DNA from: Mycobacterium senriense
Lineage (GTDB): Bacteria > Actinomycetota > Actinomycetes > Mycobacteriales > Mycobacteriaceae
Reading direction: 5' to 3'
Length of the DNA: 64,000 nt
Assembly: GCF_019668465.1 (NCBI RefSeq)
Contig: NZ_AP024828.1
Coordinates: 3,906,001 to 3,970,000, forward strand
Under the pieces are notes generated by a model. It was not told where the DNA came from, did not search any database, and saw nothing but the letters and a program-made list of their open reading frames with translations. Made by a program: the position numbers and the translations under genes. Below, piece by piece: positions 53,018 to 61,866 of the stretch (its first letter is position 1; the number at the start of each line of letters is the position of its first letter).

Positions 53018-53569
53018 ATGACGCGAATGCCCTTGGTCGACACGGACCGACAACCCGAGCGGATCCAGCAGTTCATCGCACGCCCTGACACGCTCAACGT
53101 ACTTCGACTGCTCGCCAACGCCCCCAACATCTTTGACGGATGGGCGCAGATGACGGCCGAACTGTTCAAAAGCCCGACCTTCACCCCGCGGATGCGCGAA
53201 GTGATCATCCTGCGGGTCGGCCATCTGCAAGACTCACCCTACGAGCTCGGCCAGCACGTCATCTTCGGTCGCACCGCCGGGCTCACCGACCGAGAGATCG
53301 ACGCCCTGCTCGATAAGGAAGACCTGGATGCGGCCGGATTCAGCGGGGACGAACGCACCGTCATCGACACCGTCACCGAGTTGTGCACCACCCGCCGGCT
53401 GCGCGACGACTCGTTCGCCACGGCGCATCAACTGCTGGGCGACGAGGCGCTCACCGAATTGCTGATGATCGTCAGCTGCTACTACGGCCTGGCGCTCGTG
53501 CTCAACGCCGTCGACCTCGAGATCGACACCCCGAGTTTTTCCAGCCCCGATGAAGGCCTGGCCAAGTGA
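53018..53569 (+). CDS. Carboxymuconolactone decarboxylase-family protein, paralogue A
   Basis: A 183-residue alpha-helical protein with the carboxymuconolactone-decarboxylase/AhpD-like pattern: LNVLRLLANAPNIFDGWAQMTAELF, PRMREVIILRVGHLQDSPYELGQH, and a C-terminal VIDTVTELCTTRRLRDD. The cysteine-rich AhpD CxxC motif is missing (SPYE in its place), so peroxidase activity is unlikely. Its GTGA stop overlaps the start of the paralogue at 53566. The role is unknown; pairs of such genes occur near catabolic genes. Confidence 0.82.
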   Translation: MTRMPLVDTDRQPERIQQFIARPDTLNVLRLLANAPNIFDGWAQMTAELFKSPTFTPRMREVIILRVGHLQDSPYELGQHVIFGRTAGLTDREIDALLDKEDLDAAGFSGDERTVIDTVTELCTTRRLRDDSFATAHQLLGDEALTELLMIVSCYYGLALVLNAVDLEIDTPSFSSPDEGLAK

Positions 53570-54111
53570 CCCGGATCCCGTATCGCGAACCCGAAGACAT
53601 GACCGAACTGGCCCGCGAATTGACCGCGCGGCGAGGCAATCTCAACGTCTACCGCGCACTGGCCAACGCCGACAAGGTGTTCACCGGCTGGATGGTGGCC
53701 GGCGACGCCGCGCTGAGCAGCCCGGTGCTGCCCAGAAGGCTTCGCGAACTGATCGTCCTGCGGACGGCGTATCTCATGGACTGCGCCTACGAACTCGGCC
53801 AGCACAAAGATGTCGCGCAGACGGTCGGAGTCGACGCCGCCACCATCGACGCCGTCACCTCCGACTCCGATTGGCAGACAGGGCCATTCGACGCCACCGA
53901 GCTGGCGATTCTTCGACTGACCACCGAACTGGTGACCACCCGCCGCGTCGCGGCCCCGCTGTTCGACCAGGTACATCAGGCTCTCGGTTCGGAGGCCACC
54001 GTCGAAGCGCTGATGGTCATCGGCCGATACGCGGGCCTGGCGTTGATGCTCAACGCGCTCGACGTGGACCTCGACGACACCGCGCGGCTACCCGTTCCGC
54101 CGACGAGGTGA
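53566..54111 (+). CDS. Carboxymuconolactone decarboxylase-family protein, paralogue B
   Basis: A 181-residue protein of the same family as its upstream neighbour: LNVYRALANADKVFTGWMVAGDAAL, RRLRELIVLRTAYLMDCAYELGQH. Here the position equivalent to the AhpD CxxC reads DCAYE, with one cysteine only. Start GTG at 53566 overlaps the upstream stop by four bases. The two proteins may form a heteromeric complex. The next gene is a TetR regulator 70 bases downstream. Confidence 0.82.
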   Translation: MTRIPYREPEDMTELARELTARRGNLNVYRALANADKVFTGWMVAGDAALSSPVLPRRLRELIVLRTAYLMDCAYELGQHKDVAQTVGVDAATIDAVTSDSDWQTGPFDATELAILRLTTELVTTRRVAAPLFDQVHQALGSEATVEALMVIGRYAGLALMLNALDVDLDDTARLPVPPTR

Positions 54112-54181
54112 GGGGAACGGTAGTTACCGAGATTGCCTAATCTTCCCTCCGACCAGGGAAGCCTCCCGTAATGTCCGTGGG

Positions 54182-54772
54182 GTGGACGTGCGAAAACAGC
54201 CGTCGACCCGCCTGTCGGCCGAGGACTGGCTCGAGGTGGGTTACACCGTGCTTGCCCGTGAGGGAGTGCGCGCACTCAAAGTCGAACGCCTCTGCCAGCA
54301 GGCGGGTGTCACGCGCGGCAGCTTCTACTGGCACTTCGAGGACATCGAGCAGTATCGGGCCGCGCTGGTCGAATCGTGGAACAAATTCCTCGAACGCGAC
54401 CGTCAGGCGCTGTCCGAGCTTGACGCGTTGCCACCCCGGGAACGCCTGTTGGCCCTGACGCAGACGTTGGTCAGCCCCCAGTACTGGATGCTGGAGCGGG
54501 CGATGCGGGAGTGGGCTCGCCTGGACCCGGTGGCGGCCGAGAATATCCGCGCAGCCGACCGGCTGCTGCTGCGCACCGTGATCAAGGCCTACTGCGACTA
54601 CGGTTTCGGCTACGAGGACGCCAAACTGCGCGCCGAATTGACCTTCGCCGCGGGGATCGGTTTGCTGCATCTCACCACCTCGGCCGAGCAGGCCAAATCG
54701 GTGGCGCAACGCGAACGATTCCTGGCCGTGATGTTGGGGGAGACCGCCTGCTCAGACCATGGCGATGGGTGA
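54182..54772 (+). CDS. TetR-family regulator
   Basis: The 196-residue protein has a TetR helix-turn-helix: LEVGYTVLAREGVRALKVERLCQQAGVTRGSFYWHFEDIEQY at about residues 17-58. GTG at 54182 is the start. Its end overlaps the end of the convergent acyl-CoA-dehydrogenase-like gene by 21 bases. The likely controlled genes are the two carboxymuconolactone-like genes upstream or the flavoprotein opposite, which has its own palindrome. Confidence 0.85.
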   Translation: MDVRKQPSTRLSAEDWLEVGYTVLAREGVRALKVERLCQQAGVTRGSFYWHFEDIEQYRAALVESWNKFLERDRQALSELDALPPRERLLALTQTLVSPQYWMLERAMREWARLDPVAAENIRAADRLLLRTVIKAYCDYGFGYEDAKLRAELTFAAGIGLLHLTTSAEQAKSVAQRERFLAVMLGETACSDHGDG

Positions 54773-55921
54773 GATCTTGGCGCCAATTGCCAACGCCCCG
54801 GCCAACTCTCGGCTCGTGTCGTAATCGAACACCACATGGCCCGCCGCGATGTCCACGTCGCGCTTGGCCCGCTGCATCGGGCTGGACAAGAAATGGGCGC
54901 TGGCGCCGGAGGCTTCCATGACATCGGCGATGATCGCCCGGCTTTCGTGCACGGTGCGCGCGGCCGCCAGCCGTGCGTCGGCCCGCACCGATCGACTCAC
55001 CCGTTCGCCGCTGACCACGATGGTCTCGATGTCGTCGGCCGTCTTGTCGACCAACGCCCGCAGTGAACTCAGCCGCACCCTGGCCTCGCCCAGCCGGATC
55101 TGCGCGGCGGGCTGATCCTTCTGCGCCACCCCGCTGTAGGCCAGCACGCGCCCGCTGAGCCGTTCGGCAAAGAGTTCGGTCACCCTTTCCGCGGCGCCGA
55201 GCACCGGCATGGCCGCGGTCAGCGCCAGCGCCGGAACCATCGGCCACCGGTAGGTCGGGACCCCGTGCTCACGCGAACCCGGTGCCGTGCCGCCGTAAAT
55301 GTCGGCCACGGCGACCAAGCGATGCTCGGGCACCAGCGCGTCGGTGATCACGAGGTCGTGCGAGCCGGTGCCGCGCATGCCGGCGGTGTGCCAGGTGTCC
55401 ACGACCTCCACCTGGTCGGCGGGCACCACGGCCAACGCCGGATCGATCCGGTCCGGCCGTTCGATCAGCACGCCGACGATCATCCAGTCGGCATCCATTG
55501 CGCCGGTCGCCCAGGACCACCTTCCGGTCAGGCGCACTCCACCGTCGGCCGGTACGCCGCGGCCGGTGGGGGCCAGGGGAGCCGGCGCCAGCACGGGTCC
55601 GGACGCGAAGACCTCGTCCTGAACGCGCGGATCGAACAGCGACAGCATCCAGTTGTGCAGCGCGTAGAAGCCGAGAGTCCAGGCGCTCGATGCGCAGCCG
55701 TGTGCCATGCGCCGAATCGGTTGCAGCAGTTCGGGAAACGAGGCCTGCAGGCCGCCGAACCGGGCGGGCAGCAGCAATCGGAACAGCTCGGTCTGCCGAA
55801 AATCGCTGATCGTCGCCGCGGGCAGGCGCCGCAATCGTTCGGCCTCCTCGGCGCGATCGGCCAGGCGCGCAACGAATTCGTCGGTAACGCCGTGCAGCGG
55901 GCGGCTTTCAACCACGGACAT
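54752..55921 (-). CDS. Acyl-CoA-dehydrogenase-fold flavin monooxygenase (HsaA-like)
   Basis: The 389-residue protein has the acyl-CoA dehydrogenase fold of group D flavin monooxygenases: RLRRLPAATISDFRQTELFRLLLPARFGG, a central SWATGAMDADWMIVGVL, HTAGMRGTGSHDLVITDALVP and a C-terminal SGASAHFLSSPMQRAKRDVDIAAGH. HsaA and related enzymes hydroxylate phenolic ring-cleavage intermediates with reduced FMN. A catalytic glutamate typical of dehydrogenases is absent. The substrate is unknown. A CATACT-TTTT-AGTATG palindrome lies 14 bases upstream of the start. Confidence 0.83.
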   Translation of the reverse strand: MSVVESRPLHGVTDEFVARLADRAEEAERLRRLPAATISDFRQTELFRLLLPARFGGLQASFPELLQPIRRMAHGCASSAWTLGFYALHNWMLSLFDPRVQDEVFASGPVLAPAPLAPTGRGVPADGGVRLTGRWSWATGAMDADWMIVGVLIERPDRIDPALAVVPADQVEVVDTWHTAGMRGTGSHDLVITDALVPEHRLVAVADIYGGTAPGSREHGVPTYRWPMVPALALTAAMPVLGAAERVTELFAERLSGRVLAYSGVAQKDQPAAQIRLGEARVRLSSLRALVDKTADDIETIVVSGERVSRSVRADARLAAARTVHESRAIIADVMEASGASAHFLSSPMQRAKRDVDIAAGHVVFDYDTSRELAGALAIGAKISPIAMV

Positions 55922-55934
55922 GCTCAGACCGTAA

Positions 55935-55950
55935 CATACTTTTTAGTATG
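55935..55950. promoter_or_regulatory. Palindromic operator CATACT-N4-AGTATG before the flavoprotein
   Basis: CATACT (55935-55940) and AGTATG (55945-55950) are perfect arms around TTTT. It overlaps the probable -10 region of the flavoprotein gene at 55921 and is similar to TetR-type operators such as ATACT-containing sites. Confidence 0.55.
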
Positions 55951-56099
55951 GCTATTTCCGGTGCTGCGCAGACCGTCGACGGGCCTCCGCGCTGATGTCG
56001 CGATTTGTGCGAAACGTGGCTCATCGTCGGGAGCCGGCGTGCAGGCGACGGCGGCAGACTGGTCGCGTGGGCTACGAGCCTGCCGCAGCTGAATCTCCG

Positions 56100-56916
56100 A
56101 TGAACGCGCTCGAACCGATTAACCGAAGCGACCGGGAGGTCATCTGCATTGTGCGGCAGTGCTTTACCGCGTTTGGAGGTTCGGTGATCGTCAACAACCC
56201 GCATCACAACCAGGCAACCACTCTCGTTCGTCCCCTGGGGGCCGCGGAGCGGCTTTTCTGCCGATACAGCGAGCGCAATCCCTCTCACTCCACGATCGTG
56301 GCGGAATTCGACGAAGTGCTCGGGGTGAACCGGGTGTGGCCCGCGTTAGCCGCCGTCCAGCGACGGCATCCCTTGCTGTCCGTGCACGTCGAGGACCGGC
56401 CCGGCATCCGCCTGGGTTTCTATCGCGCGCAGACCGTCCCGCCCGTCGAGCTGACCGTCCTCCGCGGTCCGGAGTTGGCGTGGCAGGCCGCCGCGGCCGA
56501 GGAGCTCAGCCGACCGTTCGACCGTTCGCGCGCGCCGCTGATGCGCGCATTGTTGCTGCAGGATCCTTCGCGCAGCGCGCTGTTACTCACCTTCGACCAC
56601 ACGATCGCCGACGGAATCAGTTCGATCGTCGTGCTCACCGACGTGATCGCAGCCCTCAACGGCCAAACCTTGTCGAGTTTGCCTGTGCCGCAAGCGCAAG
56701 AGAACCTGATCGCGAACACGATCGATCCAGCCGACCCGCCGGACCCCACCGCGCTGTCCGACGACCTGAGGGCTCAGCCAGACCGATGGCGAACATCTGA
56801 CTGGAGTCACCACCTACGAGGGCAGGTTGCGGATGGTGACGTGTGGCTACAGCGTGCCGGACACGTTCTTGAAGAGCGTGGCTGACGCCTTGATGGCCGC
56901 CGTCGAGGAAACCTGA
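56100..56916 (+). pseudogene. Condensation-domain (PapA/WS-DGAT-like) acyltransferase, internally deleted
   Basis: The first part reads an intact N-terminal condensation domain for about 220 residues: RPLGAAERLFCRYSERNPSH, VHVEDRPG and the HHxxxDG-type motif HTIADGIS. Then the frame runs into unrelated residues. In another frame, GRLRMVTCGYSVPDTFLKS and ADALMAAVEET up to TGA 56914 is the usual C-terminal end of the same family. Around 150-200 central residues are missing and the two ends are out of frame. Start at ATG 56100 is uncertain. Such enzymes transfer acyl groups in lipid or polyketide-ester synthesis. Confidence 0.65.
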
Positions 56917-56944
56917 CGCCCGAGCCGATTGCTACCATCGCGCG

Positions 56945-57724
56945 GTGAGTGATCGCCCGGGTGGGCCACGATCCGTTGCCCGCCGCGACGTCCTGAAGAT
57001 CGCCGGTGTCCTGCCGGCGATCGTCACCGCCGGCGCAGTGCTGCCCGCCCCGCGCGCAACGGCCGGCATGTCCGGTATGTCGGTCTTCCTCGATCCGGGC
57101 CACAACGGCGTGAACGACGCGTCGATCAACCAGCAGGTGACCAACGGGCGCGGCGGCACCAAGCCCTGCCAGACCTCGGGGGCGGTCGCCGACGACGGCT
57201 ACGCCGAGCACTCATTCACCTGGGCGGTGGTGGGTTTGATCAACGACTCGCTGAACCAGATGGGCGTTCACACCCAGCTGTCCCGCGACAGCGACGGCGG
57301 CGTCGGCCCGTGCATCGACCAACGCGCGGCGGCGGCCAACGCCATGCGCCCGGACGCGATCGTCAGCATCCATGCCGACGGCGGGCCGCCGTCGGGCAGC
57401 GGATTTCACGTCAATTACTCCAGCCCGCCGCTCAACGACGTCCAAAGCGGACCCGCCGTACAGCTGGCGCATGCGATGCGGGATGCCTTGGTCCAGTCCG
57501 GATTGCAGCCGGCCGACTACATCGGCTCGGACGGGCTGTACGGCCGCGACGACCTGGCCGGGCTGAACCTGGCCCAGTACCCCGCGGTCCTGGTCGAACT
57601 CGGCAACATGAAAAACGCGGGTGACCTGGCGCGAATGGAAAATCCGGACGGTCGGGCGAAATACGCGGCGGCCGTCACCCAGGGGATTGTCGCCTTTCTG
57701 AACTCCAAAGCCGTGACCGGCTAG
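56945..57724 (+). CDS. ami1: N-acetylmuramoyl-L-alanine amidase (Ami1/Rv3717-like)
   Basis: The 259-residue protein has a twin-arginine-like leader (RRDVLKIAG, residues 13-21) and an amidase_3 domain with zinc ligands H53 (DPGHNG), E88 (AEHSF) and H143 (SIHADGG) and catalytic E219 (VELGNMKN). It cuts the bond between MurNAc and the stem peptide. Text resembles Rv3717 (Ami1), which acts in septal peptidoglycan turnover; it is a different locus from the M. tuberculosis gene, so could be the orthologue relocated or a paralogue. The GTG start has no strong ribosome-binding site. Confidence 0.88.
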   Translation: MSDRPGGPRSVARRDVLKIAGVLPAIVTAGAVLPAPRATAGMSGMSVFLDPGHNGVNDASINQQVTNGRGGTKPCQTSGAVADDGYAEHSFTWAVVGLINDSLNQMGVHTQLSRDSDGGVGPCIDQRAAAANAMRPDAIVSIHADGGPPSGSGFHVNYSSPPLNDVQSGPAVQLAHAMRDALVQSGLQPADYIGSDGLYGRDDLAGLNLAQYPAVLVELGNMKNAGDLARMENPDGRAKYAAAVTQGIVAFLNSKAVTG

Positions 57725-57736
57725 CGGGAGCGCCAG

Positions 57737-58495
57737 TCAGCCGCCGAAGCCGCCACCCGTCGGCGCCGCGACCGGAGCCGGCCCACCCAGACCGAGGTGG
57801 CTGGAGGCGAAGGCGACTCCCTTGTCGATCATCGCGTTGTCGTCGGCGTAGGTGTCGTGCGCGGCGAAGTTGAGACCGTCGGAGCAGACCGGGTCCTCGG
57901 TGGCGCACACCTTGACGGTCTTGTCTTGGTAGAGCGGGCCGATGACCACGGGCGGTTCGTTGAGGAAGTTCATCGCCCGCACGTTGGGCATGCCGAACAG
58001 CACGACCGAGGAGACGTGGCTGGCGACGTCGGGGGACAGCGGCTTTGGAACGGTGTTGGGGTCGACACCGTCGGGCACCGAGGCCGAGGTGACAAACCCC
58101 ATCACGGCCGCGCCCTGCGAGTAGCCGCCGAGCACCATCTTGGTGTTGGGGCAGTCGTGGGCCATCGAGTTGATGTGTGCGCCCGCGTCTCTGATCCCGT
58201 CGATGCCGGTATCCCATTGGTCGCTGGCGGGGTAGTTGACCGGATACACATCGAAGGACCGGCCCCCGACCCGCTGGTGCAGCGCGTCGACGAAGGCCTG
58301 ACCGGTGGGGCCGACGCCCGGCGCTTCACCGGTGCCGCGGGCGAACACCACTTGCACGTCCGGACACTGGGCCGAGGCGGACGGGATAACGGAGGTGGTC
58401 AGCGCGGAAGCGGCCACGCCCGACGCTGCGATAACTGCTGCTGAACCAAGGAAACGAACGATGTGACGTGCCATCATGGCGTCCGAGATTCCCAT
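57737..58495 (-). CDS. Cutinase-family secreted esterase
   Basis: The 252-residue protein has a signal peptide of about 40 residues (IVRFLGSAAVIAASGVAASAL) and the cutinase blocks CPDVQVVFARGTGEAPGVG, GGYSQGAAVMGF and a late CATEDPVCSDG...HDTYADD. A Gly/Pro-rich tail ends in GGGFGG. The ATG at 58493-58495 follows GGGAGGGG. Homologous to the cutinase at 50290-51000. The two probably hydrolyse host or mycobacterial lipids outside the cell. Confidence 0.9.
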   Translation of the reverse strand: MGISDAMMARHIVRFLGSAAVIAASGVAASALTTSVIPSASAQCPDVQVVFARGTGEAPGVGPTGQAFVDALHQRVGGRSFDVYPVNYPASDQWDTGIDGIRDAGAHINSMAHDCPNTKMVLGGYSQGAAVMGFVTSASVPDGVDPNTVPKPLSPDVASHVSSVVLFGMPNVRAMNFLNEPPVVIGPLYQDKTVKVCATEDPVCSDGLNFAAHDTYADDNAMIDKGVAFASSHLGLGGPAPVAAPTGGGFGG

Positions 58496-58730
58496 GCAAG
58501 CCCCTCCCAAAACTGTCAAGTTGCCAACCATTTGGTGATGTTTTCCTGTATACCGGGGTGCAGCGACAGGCGGTGGATGGCGGCCGCGCCGCCGCCATCG
58601 GACCGACGCAGCCATTGCGTATCGGGTTGCTTACAAAAACACTTTAAGCCGTCGTTTGATGTTGTCCATTCCGGGTAGCCGGAGACGGCAAGTATCAGAT
58701 TTGGCGCTCACTGTCCGAAGGGGTGGCGAC

Positions 58731-58973
58731 ATGGCAACGGGTGAAACGCGTTTCGACGACGTGACCTTTGATCTTATTTCCCTTCAATATCACTCGCTCA
58801 AAGCGGGGCACGATTACGGCCAGTACGTGCGCGACGCGAAGAACGCCGGCCTCGATGACGTCGCGTCGTTCTTCAGCGACGTGATGGCTCAAGACTCCGA
58901 GCGCGCCGTTCGATGCCACGAGTTCCTGGGCCGGCTGCAGGGCACGCCGACGGCTGGGCCGGCCACAAGATAA
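58731..58973 (+). CDS. Small conserved hypothetical protein, 80 aa
   Basis: ATG at 58731 opens an 80-residue helical protein: TFDLISLQYHSLKAGHDYGQYVRDAKNAGL, then DVASFFSDVMAQDSERAVRCHEFLGR. The pattern of amphipathic helices with aromatic and histidine residues is like ferritin-like or acid-stress small proteins, but I could not assign a family. The upstream frame is open but lacks a start with a ribosome-binding site. It is isolated. Confidence 0.65.
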   Translation: MATGETRFDDVTFDLISLQYHSLKAGHDYGQYVRDAKNAGLDDVASFFSDVMAQDSERAVRCHEFLGRLQGTPTAGPATR

Positions 58974-59251
58974 GAAATCTGCGCGGGCTGATGGCTTCGC
59001 CCTGAGCTAATTCGACGGCACCGATCGGGGACCGAGGGTCGCCTAATCGTTGAGTATGCGGCCGTTTCCGCAGGTTGATCGCCGGATGGCCAGGTCTGAT
59101 AGACCCGTCGATGAGTCGCCGCACTCGTGTCGGCAAGGTCACATACTGGCAAAGCTCGGGTGCGCTCGGCGTGGCGCCCTATTAGAGTTACGTATCTTAG
59201 GGAAAGCTTATGATTCGTTAAGTACGGAAACAGGTAGCACGGAGCAAGGCT

Positions 59252-60739
59252 GTGGACACAGACCGTTTCGACGCGATCATCGTAGGCGCAGGTTTCGGCG
59301 GCATCGGCGCCGCGATTCAGCTCAAGCGCCTCGGATACGACAACTTCATCATCCTCGACCGCGAGGACGACCTGGGTGGCACCTGGCATGTCAACCATTA
59401 CCCGGGCATCGCGGTCGACATCCCCTCGACCACTTACTCGTACTGGTTCGAGCCCAAGCCGGACTGGTCACGGCTGTTTGCGCCCGGCGCTGAGGTCAAG
59501 CGCTACGCCGTAGACGTCGCCGACAAGTACGACGTGCGCCGCCACATGCGGTTCAACACCACCGTTGAGGGCGCGCACTGGGACGAGGACGCCGCGGTGT
59601 GGCGAGTGGCGCTGGCCGGCGGCGAAAGCTTGACCTGCCGCTTGTTGATCACCGCAACCGGCTTCCTGTCCCAGCCGCGCATGCCCGACATCCCGGGCAT
59701 CGCGAGCTTTGCAGGCAAGGTCGTCCACACGACCGCCTGGGACCACGACTACAACTATGAGGGGCGCCGTATCGCGGTCATCGGGACCGGAGCGTCCGCG
59801 GTGCAGGTCATTCCTGAGCTGGCCAAAGGGGCCGCGGACCTGACCGTGTACCAGCGCACCGCGACCCATGTGATTCCCAAATTCGATTTCCCGATCTCCC
59901 CGGCCCTGCGACGCCTGTTCGCGCGGTTGCCGGCGACGCAGCGGACCCTGCGGTGGGTGAGCGACATCATTCTCGAGATCATCATGGTCGTCATGGCCCT
60001 GCATTTTCGGGAGTCGCGGGGGCGGGGGAACATTTCCGCCTCCGACATGGCCAAGATCAACCGATTCCGGTGGATTCGGGACAAGGAACTGCGCGCCAAG
60101 TTGACGCCGGATTACGACCTCGGCTGCAAGCGACCGACCTTTTCCAACAGCTTCTACCGCGTTTTCACACAGCCGCACGTGCACCTCGAGACCAACGCGA
60201 TCGAACGGTTCACGGCGGACGGCGTTGTCACCGCCGATGGACGTAAGACCGTCATCGACACCCTGGTGCTCGCGACGGGATTCGACCTGTGGGAGGCCAA
60301 CTTTCCGGCCATCGAGGTGGTCGGCCGGAAAGGCCGCAACCTCGGAAAGTGGTGGCGGGAGACCCGGTTCCAGGCCTACCAGGGCGTCTGCGTGCCCTAC
60401 TTCCCCAACTACATCAGCCTGGCCAGCCCGTTCGCCTTCTCCGGACTGTCCTTCTTCCACACCATCGAATACCAGATGCGGCACATGGACCGACTGCTCG
60501 GCGAGGTCAAGCGTAGAGGTGCCACGACCTTCGAGGTGACCGAAGAGGCCACCGATCAATTCATGGAGCGGATGACCAAACGGCTGGACAATTCGGTGTT
60601 CTACGCAGGCAACTGCGCCACGTCCCGGTCGTATTACTTCAGTCCCAGCGGTGAGGCATCGTTGCTGCGGCCGACGTCAACACTCAACTCGATACGAGAG
60701 GCCGCGACCTTCTCGTTCAGCGACTACGTCATCGCCTAG
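59252..60739 (+). CDS. Flavin-containing/Baeyer-Villiger-type monooxygenase
   Basis: A 495-residue FAD- and NADPH-binding monooxygenase. VGAGFGGIGA (11-20) is the FAD motif, FAGKVVHTTAWDHD near residue 152 is the BVMO fingerprint FxGxxxHxxxW, and GTGASAVQ near 175 is the NADPH GxGxxA motif. The group includes EthA and MymA, which oxidise ketones and activate thioamide prodrugs. GTG at 59252 follows GGAG. Upstream, 280 bases hold no recognised gene. Substrate unknown. Confidence 0.88.
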   Translation: MDTDRFDAIIVGAGFGGIGAAIQLKRLGYDNFIILDREDDLGGTWHVNHYPGIAVDIPSTTYSYWFEPKPDWSRLFAPGAEVKRYAVDVADKYDVRRHMRFNTTVEGAHWDEDAAVWRVALAGGESLTCRLLITATGFLSQPRMPDIPGIASFAGKVVHTTAWDHDYNYEGRRIAVIGTGASAVQVIPELAKGAADLTVYQRTATHVIPKFDFPISPALRRLFARLPATQRTLRWVSDIILEIIMVVMALHFRESRGRGNISASDMAKINRFRWIRDKELRAKLTPDYDLGCKRPTFSNSFYRVFTQPHVHLETNAIERFTADGVVTADGRKTVIDTLVLATGFDLWEANFPAIEVVGRKGRNLGKWWRETRFQAYQGVCVPYFPNYISLASPFAFSGLSFFHTIEYQMRHMDRLLGEVKRRGATTFEVTEEATDQFMERMTKRLDNSVFYAGNCATSRSYYFSPSGEASLLRPTSTLNSIREAATFSFSDYVIA

Positions 60740-60744
60740 ACACC

Positions 60745-61197
60745 TCAGCGGCGCGCGGACCCGGTCAACGGTTGCCCGTTGGCGGACTGCAGCAGGCAGA
60801 TCACGGTGCTCGGGGTGGGGTTTGCGCCGGTGCGGTCCTGGTTCGAGTCGATGAGATAGGTGATCGACAACCGGCCGCCGTCAACGGATTGACCGGTGTA
60901 CGGGGCTAATCCGGCCGCGCAATCGCGATTGGCGACGGTGGCGATGGCAGCGTCGACGGCCATCGGGGCGCGGAGATACACCTCGGCTAAATGCGCTGTC
61001 GCGCAATCGACCACGGTGACGTTGACGCGACTCCCGTCGGCGGGCGGCAGATCGGTCACGCATTCGCCGGCCCGCAGGTCGATCCACTTCTCGGTGTGCG
61101 CCCCAGGCTGTAATGGCGCGGCGGTGGCCATCGCGCAGGAACCCAACATGGCGACGGCGGTCACGCCGCACATCGTGTGAAGGCTTGAAAACCGCAT
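60745..61197 (-). CDS. Secreted Septum-formation-like domain protein
   Basis: A 150-residue exported protein. A signal peptide ([21 protein letters not shown]) is followed by [35 protein letters not shown] and TVICLLQS, the four-cysteine pattern of the Septum_form domain, often found fused to membrane anchors or exported in actinobacteria. ATG at 61195-61197 is the start. It is convergent with the monooxygenase. The function is unknown. Confidence 0.75.
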   Translation of the reverse strand: MRFSSLHTMCGVTAVAMLGSCAMATAAPLQPGAHTEKWIDLRAGECVTDLPPADGSRVNVTVVDCATAHLAEVYLRAPMAVDAAIATVANRDCAAGLAPYTGQSVDGGRLSITYLIDSNQDRTGANPTPSTVICLLQSANGQPLTGSARR

Positions 61198-61232
61198 CGC
61201 AGCCTCCCTCGCTCCATCCTTAGCGGTGGAGT

Positions 61233-61775
61233 TTAGGCGGTGTCGGTCAGCGCCGGGTCCGGTTTTTCCGACGACATCGACATGAACCCTCGAAGGCACC
61301 GCGCGGCCAGCCACCAGTTCGCCGGCTTCTTCATGTCCAGTCCGCCCAGGAGCTGCTTGATCATGGTCAGCGTGTCGAAGTAAATGCGTTCGCAGACAAG
61401 GGTTTCGGTGGTATCGAAGACGAAGTATGCGGTCATGCGGACGCGGAACCGGCTGCCGGTGGGCGGGACCTTGCCCAGGTAGCCGCGGTGCGTGCCCATC
61501 AGCCAGAATTCGACGATCACCGCGTCGGCGCTGTGGCGCAGCGCGATGATTTCGTGGTCCTGGTCGGGAAATGCGGTCCGTGTGTAGGCGTAGTAGTCGC
61601 GCACCGCTGCGTCGCCGTCGTGCACGAGCATCTGGGGGATCAGCTCGTAGCGCGGGTGCGGGAAGGTCGCCAAGACGTCGTCCCAGGCCTCGCGGACCTC
61701 GTCGTGGAAGTGGTCGAGGACGAGTTTCTGGCGGACGGCCAGTACCTCGGCGGCGGGGAACGCGGGAATGGTCAC
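61233..61775 (-). CDS. NTF2-like/SnoaL-type protein
   Basis: The protein (180 residues from GTG at 61773-61775) reads LFP-type [31 protein letters not shown], then [22 protein letters not shown] and [19 protein letters not shown], the cone-shaped alpha+beta barrel of NTF2-like proteins, which include SnoaL polyketide cyclases and ketosteroid isomerases. ATG at 61806-61808 would add 11 residues, but it lies inside a perfect palindrome, so the lower start is preferred. It follows the CYP124 gene in the same direction. Confidence 0.75.
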   Translation of the reverse strand: MTIPAFPAAEVLAVRQKLVLDHFHDEVREAWDDVLATFPHPRYELIPQMLVHDGDAAVRDYYAYTRTAFPDQDHEIIALRHSADAVIVEFWLMGTHRGYLGKVPPTGSRFRVRMTAYFVFDTTETLVCERIYFDTLTMIKQLLGGLDMKKPANWWLAARCLRGFMSMSSEKPDPALTDTA

Positions 61776-61797
61776 GGGGTCAGCGTAATCCCGGAAT

Positions 61798-61817
61798 CGA
61801 TAGCGCATGCGCTATCG
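61798..61817. promoter_or_regulatory. Perfect 20-bp palindrome with TAGCGCATGCGCTA core
   Basis: CGATAGCGCATGCGCTATCG, self-complementary, with the same 14-bp core as the palindrome at 35051-35076. It is between the CYP124 end and the NTF2-like gene, about 23 bases before that gene's preferred start, and could regulate it. Confidence 0.7.
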
Positions 61818-61866
61818 GTTTCGAGATAGCGACATACCCTCGGGGAGAGGCGAATTCGACGCGGGA

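Noticed and set aside
54121..54140. AGATT-GCCT-AATCT dyad upstream of the TetR gene
   Set aside because: Five-base arms only; expected by chance in a window of this size.
54752..54772. Overlap of the TetR and flavoprotein ends as an annotation error
   Set aside because: Both proteins keep family-typical C-termini, so a 21-base convergent overlap is real.
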